64,000 bases of DNA. It comes from CAYVIB01 sp964451365. Lineage in GTDB: Bacteria; Pseudomonadota; Gammaproteobacteria; Pseudomonadales; Cellvibrionaceae. The position numbers were made by a program, and so were the translations under genes. Shown here piece by piece: positions 1 through 10,290 of this stretch. Positions within the stretch are counted from its first letter, which is position 1. The number at the start of each line of letters is the position of its first letter. The notes under the pieces were generated by a model. The model made no database searches. It saw only the letters and a program-made list of their open reading frames with translations, and was not told the DNA's origin. The stretch lies in contig CAYVIB010000012.1 of NCBI GenBank assembly GCA_964451365.1, positions 1-64,000 on the forward strand. The letters run 5' to 3'.

Positions 1-104
1 TCATTTGGAATGACCAAACCATACTCCTCGCGTCGGAATGCCGCATCACTGGATTGGCGGCTTTTTAGGCACAACAGCGACAACCGAATTAGTATTAACA
101 GGCC
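1..104 (-). other. Window edge downstream of mreD, possible start of next minus-strand gene
   Basis: No complete gene fits here. On the minus strand a GAGGAG Shine-Dalgarno-like sequence (29 to 24) is followed after 6 nt by a TTG codon at 17 to 15 that opens a frame reading M-V-I-P-N and runs off the window. In related gammaproteobacteria the gene after mreD is usually maf, a septum-site nucleotide pyrophosphatase. Five residues are too few to identify it, so this is only a candidate start. The rest of the stretch shows nothing recognisable. Confidence 0.3.
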
Positions 105-599
105 CTAACTGTATACCCGATAGGTAAGCCGTAAACGGCCCAGCCCCAGGTAGACCACCGGCCAGCAAAGCGCGCTCACCACGGCCGGCACCAGCAACAG
201 GTAAACCGAGCCGTGGTACCCCGCCAGCCCCTGGACCCAGTTGACGATTACCTGATGGGTGCCGACAAAAATAAAAACCCACACCGCCTGGTGCCAGATG
301 GCGTAGCTTCTTATCCGCTGGTAGGACACCAGGCAAATGTACGCGATAACGGACAGCGCCAGCGCATGCCCGCCCCAGACCGTGCCTTCAATGATGTCCT
401 GCAACAGCCCCACCACCCAGGCGTAAGCCACGCCCAGATGCTGCGGCGCACTCATCACCCAGTAGATCACCAGCAGACAAACCAGCTCCGGGCGCAGCAG
501 GCTGAACTGGCTGGCAAGGGGCATAACGGCTATCAACAAACCGGTGATAAGAGAAGCGATCAACAATACAAAGAAGGCCGTGTTATCCCGTGACGTCAC
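105..599 (-). CDS. mreD: Rod shape-determining protein MreD
   Basis: MreD is a small inner-membrane protein of the elongasome, which directs lateral cell-wall synthesis together with MreB and MreC. The 164-residue product is almost entirely hydrophobic with about five predicted membrane spans. It has the family feature of polar residues inside the helices, as in the stretch RPELVCLLVIYWVMSAPQ. Translation probably starts at the GTG ending at 599, preceded by a purine-rich GGGGAGC. It lies 9 nt behind the mreC stop, as expected for an mreBCD operon. Length and position are typical. The sequence is weakly conserved, so identity rests largely on context. Confidence 0.9.
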   Translation of the reverse strand: MTSRDNTAFFVLLIASLITGLLIAVMPLASQFSLLRPELVCLLVIYWVMSAPQHLGVAYAWVVGLLQDIIEGTVWGGHALALSVIAYICLVSYQRIRSYAIWHQAVWVFIFVGTHQVIVNWVQGLAGYHGSVYLLLVPAVVSALCWPVVYLGLGRLRLTYRVYS

Positions 600-608
600 C
601 CGCTCCCC

Positions 609-1445
609 CTATTCCGCTGCCGAAGGCGGTCTGTCGAACACCAGCAGAACGTGGCGGCTGCGATTCAGTTCCGCCATCGGCCGCGCCCGGACACGGGCGA
701 AGGGTTTGCTCGGGTCGATATCCACCTCGGTGACCTCGGCCACAGGATAGCCGACGGGAAAACGTTGCCCCAGGCCGGAGCTGACCAGCAGGTCGCCCAC
801 CTGGATATCAGTAGTGTTGGAAACATGGCGCAGGGCCAGTTCGTAGAGATCGCCCACCCCTTCCGCCACCAAACGGACGCCGTTGCGGTTTATCTGCACC
901 GGCAGGGCGTGGCTGGTATCGGTGATCAGCAGCACCTGGCTGCTCTTTTTGCCCACGTGCACCACCTGGCCCATCAACCCGTAGGCGTCCACCAACGCCT
1001 GGCCAATGTACACGCCGTGATCGCTGCCGCGATTGACCATCACTTTTTGCACCTGGGGGTCCGGTGAGACGCCGATCAGCTCAGCGATAATCACCCGGTC
1101 CTCCCGGGTGTCGGTGGAATTGAGCAGTTGCCGCAGCCGTACGTTTTCCGCGCCCAGTGAGGCCATTTGTTGCAACTTGCGCTTGAGTACCAGCACCTCG
1201 GTCCTCAACGATTCATTTTCCTGAATCAACCTGCCGCGGGACATCAGGCGGTTATCCGCCCAATCCTCGGTTTTTCTCGGCAGGTCGGAAACCCAGTAAA
1301 ACGGCGTGGCGATATCCGTCGCCCGGTTTTTCAGCGCGTCGAACCAGTCGGTATAGACATAGATAAGGGCAATCACCAGGGAAACCGCGACAAGCACCGA
1401 AGCTCTTACGGCGGGCGATGGACCCTTGCTGAACAGGGGCTTGAT
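609..1445 (-). CDS. mreC: Rod shape-determining protein MreC, apparent ATC start
   Basis: MreC is a bitopic inner-membrane protein with a periplasmic coiled coil and two beta domains. It links MreB to the peptidoglycan synthases. The product has a membrane helix at about residues 15-32, a coiled coil at about 65-110 and the beta domain with SDHGVYIGQALVDAYGLMGQ. The first ATG/GTG/TTG codon in frame is a GTG at 1397, but the frame upstream encodes KPLFSKGPSPAVRAS, which matches the conserved MKP(I/L)FS(R/K)GPS start of the family. That block is preceded by ATC at 1445-1443, with a perfect GGAGGA 5 nt upstream (1456-1451). I therefore place the start at ATC, giving 278 residues. The alternatives are a sequencing error in an ATG or a truncated GTG start. 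Confidence 0.9.
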   Translation of the reverse strand: MKPLFSKGPSPAVRASVLVAVSLVIALIYVYTDWFDALKNRATDIATPFYWVSDLPRKTEDWADNRLMSRGRLIQENESLRTEVLVLKRKLQQMASLGAENVRLRQLLNSTDTREDRVIIAELIGVSPDPQVQKVMVNRGSDHGVYIGQALVDAYGLMGQVVHVGKKSSQVLLITDTSHALPVQINRNGVRLVAEGVGDLYELALRHVSNTTDIQVGDLLVSSGLGQRFPVGYPVAEVTEVDIDPSKPFARVRARPMAELNRSRHVLLVFDRPPSAAE

Positions 1446-1585
1446 GTTAATCCTCCAGATTCGAAATGAGGTTTCGACAGCTTCTTTTTATTCTTTCTTC
1501 ACAAGAAGGTGGTTATAGAGTAACACAACGGCCGATACAACCGGATCGGCCCTGTCTGACGGATGATCGAATACAACTGGAGCTG

Positions 1586-2617
1586 TTAGTAAACGAGGCT
1601 GAGGCTGTGCTTGTCCATCAACTCCATGGCCTTGCCGCCGCCGCGCGCGACACAGGTAAGGGGATCTTCCGCCACCACCACCGGCAGGCCGGTTTCCTCG
1701 GTCAGCAGGCGGTCCAGGTCGCGCAGCAGGGCGCCGCCGCCGGTCAGGACCAGGCCGCTTTCGGCGATATCCGAGGCCAGTTCGGGCGGGGACTGTTCCA
1801 GTGCGCTTTTGATGGACTGAACAATACCGGACAAAGGTTCCTGCAGGGCCTCAAGCACCTCGTCGCTATTAAGAGTGAAACTGCGGGGGACCCCTTCGGC
1901 GAGGTTGCGGCCGCGCACGTCGATTTCCAGCACCTCGCTGCCGGCATAGGCACAACCGATTTCCTTCTTGATGCGTTCAGCGGTTGCGTCACCGATAACG
2001 CTGCCGTACTTGCGCCGGACATAGTTGACGATGGCCTCATCGAAACGGTCACCGCCGATGCGCACCGAATCCGACAACACTACACCGTTAAGGGAAATAA
2101 TCGCGATTTCAGTGGTACCGCCACCGATATCCACCACCATTGAGCCGGTGGCATCATCGACATTCAGCCCCGCGCCGATGGCCGCCGCCATGGGTTCCTC
2201 GATCAAGCGTACTTCGCGCGCGCCGGCGCCCATGGCGGATTCACGAATCGCCCGCTTTTCCACCTCGGTGGACAGGCAGGGCACGCACACCAGCACGCGC
2301 GGACTCGGTTGGAACCAGCTGTGTTCATGCACCTTGCGAATAAAATGCTGCAGCATTTTTTCGGTCACCTGGAAGTCGGCGATCACGCCATCCTTTAACG
2401 GACGAATCGCAGTAATGTTGCCGGGCGTTCTACCCAACATACGTTTGGCTGCCGCGCCCACCGCTTCGACTGATTTCTGACCGTTCACGTTGCGAATTGC
2501 CACCACCGACGGTTCATTGAGAACAATTCCGCGGTCGCGGACATAGATAAGTGTATTGGCAGTGCCCAGGTCAATAGAAAGGTCGTTGGAAAAAAGTCCA
2601 CGTAAGCGTTTGAGCAT
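1586..2617 (-). CDS. mreB: Rod shape-determining protein MreB (bacterial actin)
   Basis: MreB polymerises on ATP into membrane-bound filaments that steer cell-wall synthesis during elongation. The 343-residue protein has the actin-fold phosphate-1 motif SIDLGTANTLIYV near residue 15, the phosphate-2 segment VVDIGGGTTEIAIISL and the adenosine motif LTGGGALLRDLDRLL. It starts with MLKRLRGLFSNDLSID, an N-terminal amphipathic type as in E. coli. It leads an mreB-mreC-mreD order with about 140 nt before mreC, and it is divergent from gatCAB across a 229-nt spacer that should hold both promoters. Confidence 0.98.
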   Translation of the reverse strand: MLKRLRGLFSNDLSIDLGTANTLIYVRDRGIVLNEPSVVAIRNVNGQKSVEAVGAAAKRMLGRTPGNITAIRPLKDGVIADFQVTEKMLQHFIRKVHEHSWFQPSPRVLVCVPCLSTEVEKRAIRESAMGAGAREVRLIEEPMAAAIGAGLNVDDATGSMVVDIGGGTTEIAIISLNGVVLSDSVRIGGDRFDEAIVNYVRRKYGSVIGDATAERIKKEIGCAYAGSEVLEIDVRGRNLAEGVPRSFTLNSDEVLEALQEPLSGIVQSIKSALEQSPPELASDIAESGLVLTGGGALLRDLDRLLTEETGLPVVVAEDPLTCVARGGGKAMELMDKHSLSLVY

Positions 2618-2846
2618 AGTATTTTAGGAACCTGTAATTCTTCGTAAAAAAGTTAAGGAAGGGGTGGTTGGCAATGTCGCCAAAGCAGTCCAATTAGTAT
2701 TCTTCTCTGGGCTTGACAAAATTGTAGTCCATATTAAACGCGAAACTGTAGCAACGCCGGGGATTTTGAGCAAGGCGCGAATATGGTAATGTAGCGCGCC
2801 CTTTCATTTTTTTGGAATAAACCACCCTTTTTGCTTTGGAGATATC

Positions 2847-3128
2847 GTGAAGCCATCGGAAATTGAAAAGCTGGCCGACCTCGCTAAGTTGCAAATCAGC
2901 ACGGAAACCATCGAGGAAGTCACCACGCGCATTACCAATGTGCTCGCCCTGGTGGACCAGCTCAAGCTTGCCAACACCGACGGCGTGGAACCCATGGCCC
3001 ACCCTCTGGACGCCAAACAAATCCTGCGACCGGACGAAGTGACCGAGCCAAACCGGCGGGAGGAATTCCAGAAAATTGCACCGGCCATCGAAGATGGCTT
3101 GTACCTGGTGCCCAAAGTGATCGAGTAA
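2847..3128 (+). CDS. gatC: Aspartyl/glutamyl-tRNA amidotransferase subunit C
   Basis: GatC is the small scaffold of the GatCAB amidotransferase, which converts misacylated Glu-tRNA(Gln) or Asp-tRNA(Asn) to the amidated forms. The 93-residue product has the typical start KPSEIEKLADLAKLQIS and the C-terminal REEFQKIAPAIEDGLYLVPK. The start is GTG at 2847, preceded by GGAG about 7 nt upstream. It is first in gatC-gatA-gatB with 94 nt before gatA. Having GatCAB suggests that Asn-tRNA and/or Gln-tRNA is made indirectly in this organism. Confidence 0.95.
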   Translation: MKPSEIEKLADLAKLQISTETIEEVTTRITNVLALVDQLKLANTDGVEPMAHPLDAKQILRPDEVTEPNRREEFQKIAPAIEDGLYLVPKVIE

Positions 3129-3222
3129 TCGTCATCCACGGCGGTATTAGAGCCGCAAACCCCGGAAAAGTTTGTCGCCGCTTTTGCTGGCCACGTAAAA
3201 AGAACCCATCGCAGGATACGCA

Positions 3223-4677
3223 ATGCATAACCTGACCATTGCCGAAATAATCAAGCAGCTCCAGTCCCGGACTATTTCCAGTACGGAAATTACCCGGCAT
3301 TTTCTGGACCGCATCGAAAAGTTGGACCCACAGTACAACAGCTTTATCACCGTGACAGCCGAGCAGGCGCTGGCCCAGGCGGAAAAATCGGACAAGGCAT
3401 TGGCCGCCGGTAACGCACCGGCCATGTGCGGCGTACCCATCGCCCACAAGGATATTTTCTGCACCGACGGCGTACGCACCAGTTGCGGCTCGAAAATGCT
3501 CGACAATTTTGTCCCGCCCTACAACGCCACGGTGGTGGAAAATTACCTGCGGGCCGGCGCGGTGATGCTGGGCAAAACCAATATGGACGAATTCGCCATG
3601 GGCTCGTCCAACGAAACCAGCTATTACGGCCCGGTTAAAAACCCCTGGGCCACCAACTGCGTTCCGGGCGGGTCTTCCGGCGGGTCCGCCGCCGCTGTCG
3701 CCGCGCGCATCGCACCAGCCGCCACCGCCACCGATACCGGCGGCTCCATCCGCCAGCCGGCGGCACTTTGCGGGCTGACCGGCTTAAAGCCGACCTATGG
3801 CCGCGTGTCCCGCTGGGGGATGATCGCCTTCGCCTCCAGCCTCGATCAGGGCGGCACCATGACCCGCACCGCCGAGGACTCAGCGATTATGCTCAACGTC
3901 ATGGCGAGCTACGATCCCAAGGATTCCACCTGCGTCAACGAACCAGTGCCGGATTACACGGCGGATTTGAATCAACCGCTTTCGGGGTTGACGGTGGGCG
4001 TGCCGCGGGAATATTTCAGTGAGGGGCTCAATCCCGCCACCCGCGCTGCCGTGGAAGACGCCATCAAGGTATATGAAAAGCTTGGCGCGAAGACCAAAAG
4101 CATCTCGCTGCCCCACAGCGATCTCGCTGTGCCGGCATATTATGTGATCGCGCCGGCGGAGTGTTCCGCCAACCTGTCCCGTTTCGACGGCGTGCGCTAC
4201 GGCTACCGCTGCAAGGGACCGGAGAACCTGGAAGATCTTTACAAACGCTCGCGTAGCGAAGGCTTCGGCGAGGAGGTTCAGCGCCGCATCCTGGTGGGAA
4301 CCTACGCACTTTCCGCCGGTTATTACGACGCCTACTACCGCAAGGCCCAGCAGGTGCGCCGGTTGATCAAGCAGGATTTTGTGGACGCATTCCAGGAAGT
4401 TGATATTATCCTCGGCCCGACCTCGCCGTCCCCGGCCTTCGAGTTCGGTGCCAAAGGCAAGGACCCGGTGGCCATGTACCTGGAGGATATCTACACCATC
4501 GCCACCAACCTGGCCGGGCTGCCCGGCATGTCGATACCCTGCGGCCTGGTGAACAACAAACCGGTGGGCCTGCAATTGATCGGCAACTTTTTTGCCGAAG
4601 CGAAACTGCTGAATGCAGCGCATATCTTTCAACAGGAAACGGATTTTCATTTACAGGCCCCCAGTGGCATCGAATAA
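3223..4677 (+). CDS. gatA: Aspartyl/glutamyl-tRNA amidotransferase subunit A
   Basis: GatA is the amidase subunit that hydrolyses glutamine and sends ammonia through a tunnel to GatB. The 484-residue protein carries the amidase-signature triad: K76 in VPIAHKDIF, the cis-serine near S151 in GGSSGGSAAAVA, and nucleophile S175 in ATDTGGSIRQPA. Length and N-terminus (MHNLTIAEIIKQLQ) match the family. It lies between gatC and gatB and is probably co-transcribed with both. Confidence 0.98.
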   Translation: MHNLTIAEIIKQLQSRTISSTEITRHFLDRIEKLDPQYNSFITVTAEQALAQAEKSDKALAAGNAPAMCGVPIAHKDIFCTDGVRTSCGSKMLDNFVPPYNATVVENYLRAGAVMLGKTNMDEFAMGSSNETSYYGPVKNPWATNCVPGGSSGGSAAAVAARIAPAATATDTGGSIRQPAALCGLTGLKPTYGRVSRWGMIAFASSLDQGGTMTRTAEDSAIMLNVMASYDPKDSTCVNEPVPDYTADLNQPLSGLTVGVPREYFSEGLNPATRAAVEDAIKVYEKLGAKTKSISLPHSDLAVPAYYVIAPAECSANLSRFDGVRYGYRCKGPENLEDLYKRSRSEGFGEEVQRRILVGTYALSAGYYDAYYRKAQQVRRLIKQDFVDAFQEVDIILGPTSPSPAFEFGAKGKDPVAMYLEDIYTIATNLAGLPGMSIPCGLVNNKPVGLQLIGNFFAEAKLLNAAHIFQQETDFHLQAPSGIE

Positions 4678-4722
4678 GGTATTAAGTAACGGGTCCAATA
4701 AAATGCATACAGAGGTTTATTG

Positions 4723-6168
4723 ATGGAGTGGGAAACCGTTATCGGGTTGGAAGTGCATGTTCAACTCGCCACCAAATCCAAAATATTTTCCGGTGCCGGC
4801 ACCGCGTTTGGCGCCGCGCCCAATACCCAGGCCTGCGCCATTGACCTGGCGATGCCGGGCACCCTGCCGGTACCCAACGCCGAGGCCTTTCGCTATGCGG
4901 TGATGTTCGGCCTGGCCGTGAATGCGGAAATCGGCAAGACCTCACTGTTCGAACGCAAGAATTACTTTTATCCCGACCTGCCGAAAGGCTACCAGACCAC
5001 CCAGTTGGAAAAGCCGATTGTCGGCGCCGGTTATATTGACCTGCAACTGGAAAACGGCAGCGAAAAGCGGGTTCGGATTCACCACGCGCACCTGGAAGAG
5101 GACGCCGGCAAGTCCCTCCACGAGGATTACCACGGCATGAGCGGCATTGACCTGAATCGCGCCGGCACGCCGCTGATCGAAATTGTGACCGAACCGGATA
5201 TGCGCAGCGCCGAGGAAGCGGTGGCCTGTGCGCGCAAGCTTCATTCCATCGTCACGTCGCTGGGCATTTGCGATGGCGATATGTCGCAGGGTTCCATGCG
5301 TTTCGACGTAAACATCTCCGTGCGCCCGAAAGGGCAGGAGAAACTCGGCACCCGCACCGAAACCAAAAACCTGAATTCGTTTCGCTTTATGGAAAAATGC
5401 ATTCACCAGGAAGTGGGACGGCAGATCGAGATTCTGGAGGACGGCGGCAAAATAGAGCAGGAAACCCGCCTGTACGATGGCGATACCCACACCGCCCGGC
5501 CAATGCGCTCCAAGGAAGAGGCCAACGACTACCGCTACTTTCCCTGTCCGGACCTGCTGCCGGTGGAACTGGACGACCGCTTTATCGACGATATCCGAAA
5601 TTCACTACCCGAACTGCCGGATGCGCGCAAAACACGCTTTGAAAGTGAGCACGGCCTTTCTTCCTACGACGCGGGCGTTCTCGCCAGCGATGCATCCACT
5701 GCACGGTTTTTTGAAGACACCGCCAAAGCCTGCGGCGACGCCAAGCTGGCGGCCAATTGGATTATGGGTGAGCTGTCGGCAAAGTTGAACGCGGAAGAAA
5801 AACTTATTGCCCATTCCCCGGTCGGGCCTGACGCGTTGGCGGGCCTGATTCGTCGAATCCAGGACAGCACCATTTCCAACAAAATTGCCAAGCAGGTGTT
5901 CGACGCCATGTGGAATGGCGAGGGCGATGCCGATACCATTATCGAGACCAAAGGTTTGAAGCAGGTTTCCGACACCGGTGCCCTGGAAAAAATGGTGGAC
6001 GAGGTGATTGCCAACAACCCGCAGCAGGTGGAGAACTACCGCAAGGCGGACGAGGCGAAACGCCCGAAAATGCTCGGTTTTTTTGTCGGCCAGATCATGA
6101 AAGCCTCTCAGGGCCAGGCCAACCCGCAGCAGGTCAACAAGATTTTATTGGATAAATTGAACGGTTAA
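4723..6168 (+). CDS. gatB: Aspartyl/glutamyl-tRNA amidotransferase subunit B
   Basis: GatB binds the misacylated tRNA and catalyses its ATP-dependent phosphorylation and amidation. The product opens with MEWETVIGLEVHVQL, the standard GatB start, and contains the Zn/Mg region ACAIDLAMPGTLPVPN, the segment GIDLNRAGTPLIEIVTEPD and a C-terminal YqeY-like tail ending QANPQQVNKILLDKL. I chose the ATG at 4723 over the TTG one codon upstream because it matches the family start and has AGAGG at a suitable distance. It is the last gene of gatCAB. Confidence 0.98.
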   Translation: MEWETVIGLEVHVQLATKSKIFSGAGTAFGAAPNTQACAIDLAMPGTLPVPNAEAFRYAVMFGLAVNAEIGKTSLFERKNYFYPDLPKGYQTTQLEKPIVGAGYIDLQLENGSEKRVRIHHAHLEEDAGKSLHEDYHGMSGIDLNRAGTPLIEIVTEPDMRSAEEAVACARKLHSIVTSLGICDGDMSQGSMRFDVNISVRPKGQEKLGTRTETKNLNSFRFMEKCIHQEVGRQIEILEDGGKIEQETRLYDGDTHTARPMRSKEEANDYRYFPCPDLLPVELDDRFIDDIRNSLPELPDARKTRFESEHGLSSYDAGVLASDASTARFFEDTAKACGDAKLAANWIMGELSAKLNAEEKLIAHSPVGPDALAGLIRRIQDSTISNKIAKQVFDAMWNGEGDADTIIETKGLKQVSDTGALEKMVDEVIANNPQQVENYRKADEAKRPKMLGFFVGQIMKASQGQANPQQVNKILLDKLNG

Positions 6169-6177
6169 TTGCAGTTA

Positions 6178-6474
6178 ATGACACTGAAAAAAGACAAGAA
6201 AAAGGTTCTCGGCGAGATTTTCGACGACGAGCGCGTAAAAAGCTTCCTGCGGGTGGACGCCCGGCCGGATATGAACCTGGATTACCACCGAATGGAAAAA
6301 GCCTACCGCAGCATGAACGCGGAGAACTTTGCCACTTTCGTAAAATTTTTTGTAGAGGCAGGTTACGACCTCAACGCCACCAACCCGGATGGTCATACCC
6401 TCCTGCAGGTGATCAGCGAGCACCGTTACGCCGGTGAATATATCGAAGCGCTTAAAGCCGCCGGCGCGCGGTAA
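6178..6474 (+). CDS. PA4642-family small protein
   Basis: This soluble protein of 98 residues is rich in charged residues (MTLKKDKKKVLGEIFDDERV at the start) and ends in a short Ala/Arg tail. The block FVKFFVEAGYDLNATNPDGHTLLQVI resembles a single ankyrin-like helical hairpin, and the whole fits the PA4642 family known from Pseudomonas, whose function is unknown. I chose the ATG at 6178 over the TTG at 6169, which directly abuts the gatB stop. No clear ribosome binding site is visible, so coupling to gatB is possible. Confidence 0.75.
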   Translation: MTLKKDKKKVLGEIFDDERVKSFLRVDARPDMNLDYHRMEKAYRSMNAENFATFVKFFVEAGYDLNATNPDGHTLLQVISEHRYAGEYIEALKAAGAR

Positions 6475-6529
6475 GGGAAACAAAATTGACGCTGGTGAAT
6501 AACCAGCCGCTTCGACAGGTCCTTTGACA

Positions 6530-7312
6530 ATGGCTAACACAGCGCAAAATAATATGGTGACCGGCGCCAGCTACTTTATCCGGGGCATCAACCTGCTTCT
6601 GCATCCGGCACTGCGCGCCTATATCCTGGTGCCGCTGAGCATCAATATCGTGCTGTTTGTGGTGCTCACCGCAGTGCTTGTCCATTACTTCGGCGTCGTG
6701 ATGGAGAGCATTACCTTCGACCCTCCTTCCTGGCTGCCTTTTGCCGAAATCCTGTTTGATATCGCCACCGTGCTGCTGGGTATTGTGCTGGGCGTGCTGG
6801 TGCTGATTGTGTACGGCTACAGCTTTAATGTAATAACCAACATTATCGCGGGGCCGTTTTACGGGCTGCTGTCGGAAAAAACCGAATACCTGCTGAAGGG
6901 CTCCGGACCGCCGCCGGAAAAGCTGATCAAGATGGTGCCCCGCGTTGTGCTGCGGGAACTGGCAAAGCTTTTGTATTTTTTGACCCGGGGCGTGGTGGTG
7001 ATTCTGGTGATCCTGCTGATCGGCACGATTCCGGTGGTCAATGTGATCGCGCCGCTGGTGGGCCTGGGCTGGGGCGCATGGTCAATGGCCATCCAGTACG
7101 CCGACTACCCGGCGGATAACCACCAGAAAACGTTTTACGATTTGCGCAATCGCCTGTCGCAGAAAATGTACAGCAGCTTCGGGTTCGGCGGCATGATCAT
7201 GCTGTGCAGCGTGGTCCCGGTCGTCAATATCTTCGCCATGCCCGCGGCGGTGACCGGCGGAACCTTGTTTTGGATTAACGAGTTATCCGGCTGCCGGGAA
7301 AAACCCCTGTAG
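6530..7312 (+). CDS. cysZ: Sulfate transporter CysZ
   Basis: CysZ is an inner-membrane sulfate permease that feeds cysteine biosynthesis. The 260-residue product has four long hydrophobic segments. It also has the family landmarks GASYFIRGINLLLHPALR at the start, NIIAGPFYGLLSEK in the middle and the late segment GFGGMIMLCSVVPVVNIFAMPAAV. The ATG at 6530 is preferred to the TTG two codons earlier. It is followed by rhlB in convergent orientation. No cysteine-biosynthesis gene lies nearby. Confidence 0.92.
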   Translation: MANTAQNNMVTGASYFIRGINLLLHPALRAYILVPLSINIVLFVVLTAVLVHYFGVVMESITFDPPSWLPFAEILFDIATVLLGIVLGVLVLIVYGYSFNVITNIIAGPFYGLLSEKTEYLLKGSGPPPEKLIKMVPRVVLRELAKLLYFLTRGVVVILVILLIGTIPVVNVIAPLVGLGWGAWSMAIQYADYPADNHQKTFYDLRNRLSQKMYSSFGFGGMIMLCSVVPVVNIFAMPAAVTGGTLFWINELSGCREKPL

Positions 7313-7348
7313 GTTTGGGCGGGCCGCGCAGGTTGAGTTCGGCGAACC

Positions 7349-7375
7349 CCAACAAATCGGCGAATTTCGTTGGGA
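7349..7375. terminator. Candidate bidirectional terminator between cysZ and rhlB
   Basis: An imperfect inverted repeat (CCCAACAAAT pairing with ATTTCGTTGGG, one bulge, 6-nt loop) lies between the convergent stops. It is followed by a T-rich stretch on the plus strand. Position fits a terminator, but the U tract is interrupted. Confidence 0.4.
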
Positions 7376-7386
7376 TTCTCTTTCGT

Positions 7387-8622
<1,236 letters not shown>

Positions 8623-8960
8623 CAACAACTCCTTAAATTCTGGTCAGTGTGATGTATGTGTAAACCATCGGCGGTGCATTGTACAGCTATTCGCCAGACA
8701 AGGCTTCTTTCAGCCGATTGATAATTAATTTCCGGCTGACCTTTGTAAAGTGATCATCTCGCTTGTTAATCGAGGGTGAGCTGATATTATCCCGGCTGGC
8801 CCGGCCGGAATAGTCATACGAGGATTTTCCGGGAACGCGGTTTATTTGTAACCAATGGGCTGACCGGGTTGATCTTATCGACCACAATGATTGAAAGCGG
8901 TTCGGAAATGGACAGCGCTTTCTTAAGACTAATCAACGAAAACAGCGAAAAATAGTAAGC
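8623..8960. other. Intergenic region between rhlB and epimerase gene
   Basis: This 338-nt spacer separates two divergent genes and must hold both promoters. I see no convincing open frame, hairpin with U tract, or known RNA. A/T-rich stretches near 8720-8800 could be promoter sequence, but no clear -35/-10 pair stands out. Confidence 0.5.
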
Positions 8961-9968
8961 ATGAAGATTTTGGTAACAGGCGCCGCGGGTTTTATCGGTT
9001 ATCACCTCAGCGAGACCTTGCTCGCCCGGGGCGACCAGGTTATCGGCCTGGACAACCTGAACGACTACTACGATGTGAACCTGAAACTCGCACGGCTGGA
9101 CAACCTGAAGAAACAGGACGGTTTTGAGTTTGTCCAGGCCGACCTGGCGGATCGCGCCGCAATAGAACAGCTATTTGTCAGTCACAATTTCGACCGCGTG
9201 GTTAACCTCGCCGCCCAGGCGGGTGTGCGGTATTCGATAGAAAACCCACGCGCGTATATCGATTCCAACATCGTCGGCTTTCTTAATATCCTGGAAGGAT
9301 GCCGGCACGGTAAAGTCCCCCATCTCAGTTATGCATCATCGAGTTCGGTCTACGGGGCCAACACAAAACAGCCTTTTTCCGAACATCACAATATCGATCA
9401 CCCGGTATCCCTGTACGCCGCCAGCAAAAAATCCAACGAATTGATGGCGCACACATACAGCAGCCTTTATCAGCTTCCGACCACCGGTTTGCGATTTTTT
9501 ACCGTTTATGGTCCCTGGGGCCGGCCGGACATGGCACTGTTTATTTTTACCAAAGGAATACTCGAAGGCACGCCCATCAATATTTTCAACAACGGCGAAA
9601 TGATCCGGGATTTCACCTATATCAGTGATATTGTCGAAGGCGTTGTTCGCGTAACGGACAAAATTCCACAACCCGACCCTGCGTGGAATGGTGATAACCC
9701 CGACCCTGCCAGCAGTTATGCGCCTTATCGTGTTTACAATATTGGCAATAACACACCAGTGAGATTGATGGATTTTATCGAAGCCATTGAAAAATCTGTC
9801 GGCAAAAAATCCGTGAAGAATATGATGCCAATCCAGCCCGGTGATGTTCCGTCCACCTGCGCGGATGTCAGTGCGCTCGAACGGGACGTGGGTTTCAAAC
9901 CCGCTACCTCCGTAGCCGATGGAATAAATCGATTTGTCAGTTGGTATCGCGAATACTATAAAGTGTAG
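8961..9968 (+). CDS. NAD-dependent UDP-glucuronate 4-epimerase-like protein
   Basis: This is a short-chain dehydrogenase of the extended epimerase type, probably converting UDP-glucuronate to UDP-galacturonate for surface polysaccharide. The 335-residue protein has the nucleotide-binding motif TGAAGFIG at residues 6-13, the catalytic serine in YASSSSVYG, and the YxxxK dyad in YAASKKSNEL. The segments LDNLNDYYDVNLKLARL and FRFFTVYGPWGRPDMALF are typical of the GAE/WbnF group. No other polysaccharide gene adjoins it, so it stands alone between rhlB and a TonB receptor. UDP-glucose 4-epimerase activity cannot be excluded. Confidence 0.88.
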   Translation: MKILVTGAAGFIGYHLSETLLARGDQVIGLDNLNDYYDVNLKLARLDNLKKQDGFEFVQADLADRAAIEQLFVSHNFDRVVNLAAQAGVRYSIENPRAYIDSNIVGFLNILEGCRHGKVPHLSYASSSSVYGANTKQPFSEHHNIDHPVSLYAASKKSNELMAHTYSSLYQLPTTGLRFFTVYGPWGRPDMALFIFTKGILEGTPINIFNNGEMIRDFTYISDIVEGVVRVTDKIPQPDPAWNGDNPDPASSYAPYRVYNIGNNTPVRLMDFIEAIEKSVGKKSVKNMMPIQPGDVPSTCADVSALERDVGFKPATSVADGINRFVSWYREYYKV

Positions 9969-10074
9969 GGGAGCAAGCACGCCGTTTGCGCCGCGTTAAC
10001 CGTTTACTGTCGAAAAACGCAACAAAGGAATAGTTTGAATTTGCAAAAAATAGGGATTTTATAACGCGAACCGG

Positions 10075-10175
10075 CAAACCGTATTTCAAAAACAGCGGGT
10101 TTGGCGTTACTATTTTGAAGCTACGGTTTGGCCTGGCGCTACCATCAGCCAAACCCGCGGAAACCCAAAGCGGGT
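10075..10175. repeat. Interlocked inverted repeats upstream of TonB receptor
   Basis: Four short segments alternate. A is CAAACCGTA at 10075-10083 and pairs with A' TACGGTTTG at 10122-10130. B is GCGGGTTTGGC at 10095-10105 and pairs perfectly with B' GCCAAACCCGC at 10148-10158. The order A-B-A'-B' is that of a pseudoknot or of mutually exclusive hairpins. B' can also pair with GCGGGT at 10170-10175. The element lies about 115 nt upstream of the receptor start. The rest of the 9969-10290 spacer shows nothing else. Confidence 0.6.
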
Positions 10176-10290
10176 AGCGAGCAAAGAAAGCAGGAAAGTA
10201 GCAATAAAAAATTGAATCGTACCGGGGCGACCAGTTTATTCAACGGCTTAAGCGATTCACCAGAACCAAAACAATAAAGTGGAGATTCCC

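Noticed and set aside
1466..2143. Plus-strand frame antisense to mreB
   Set aside because: The mreB frame is certain and the antisense frame lacks recognisable features.
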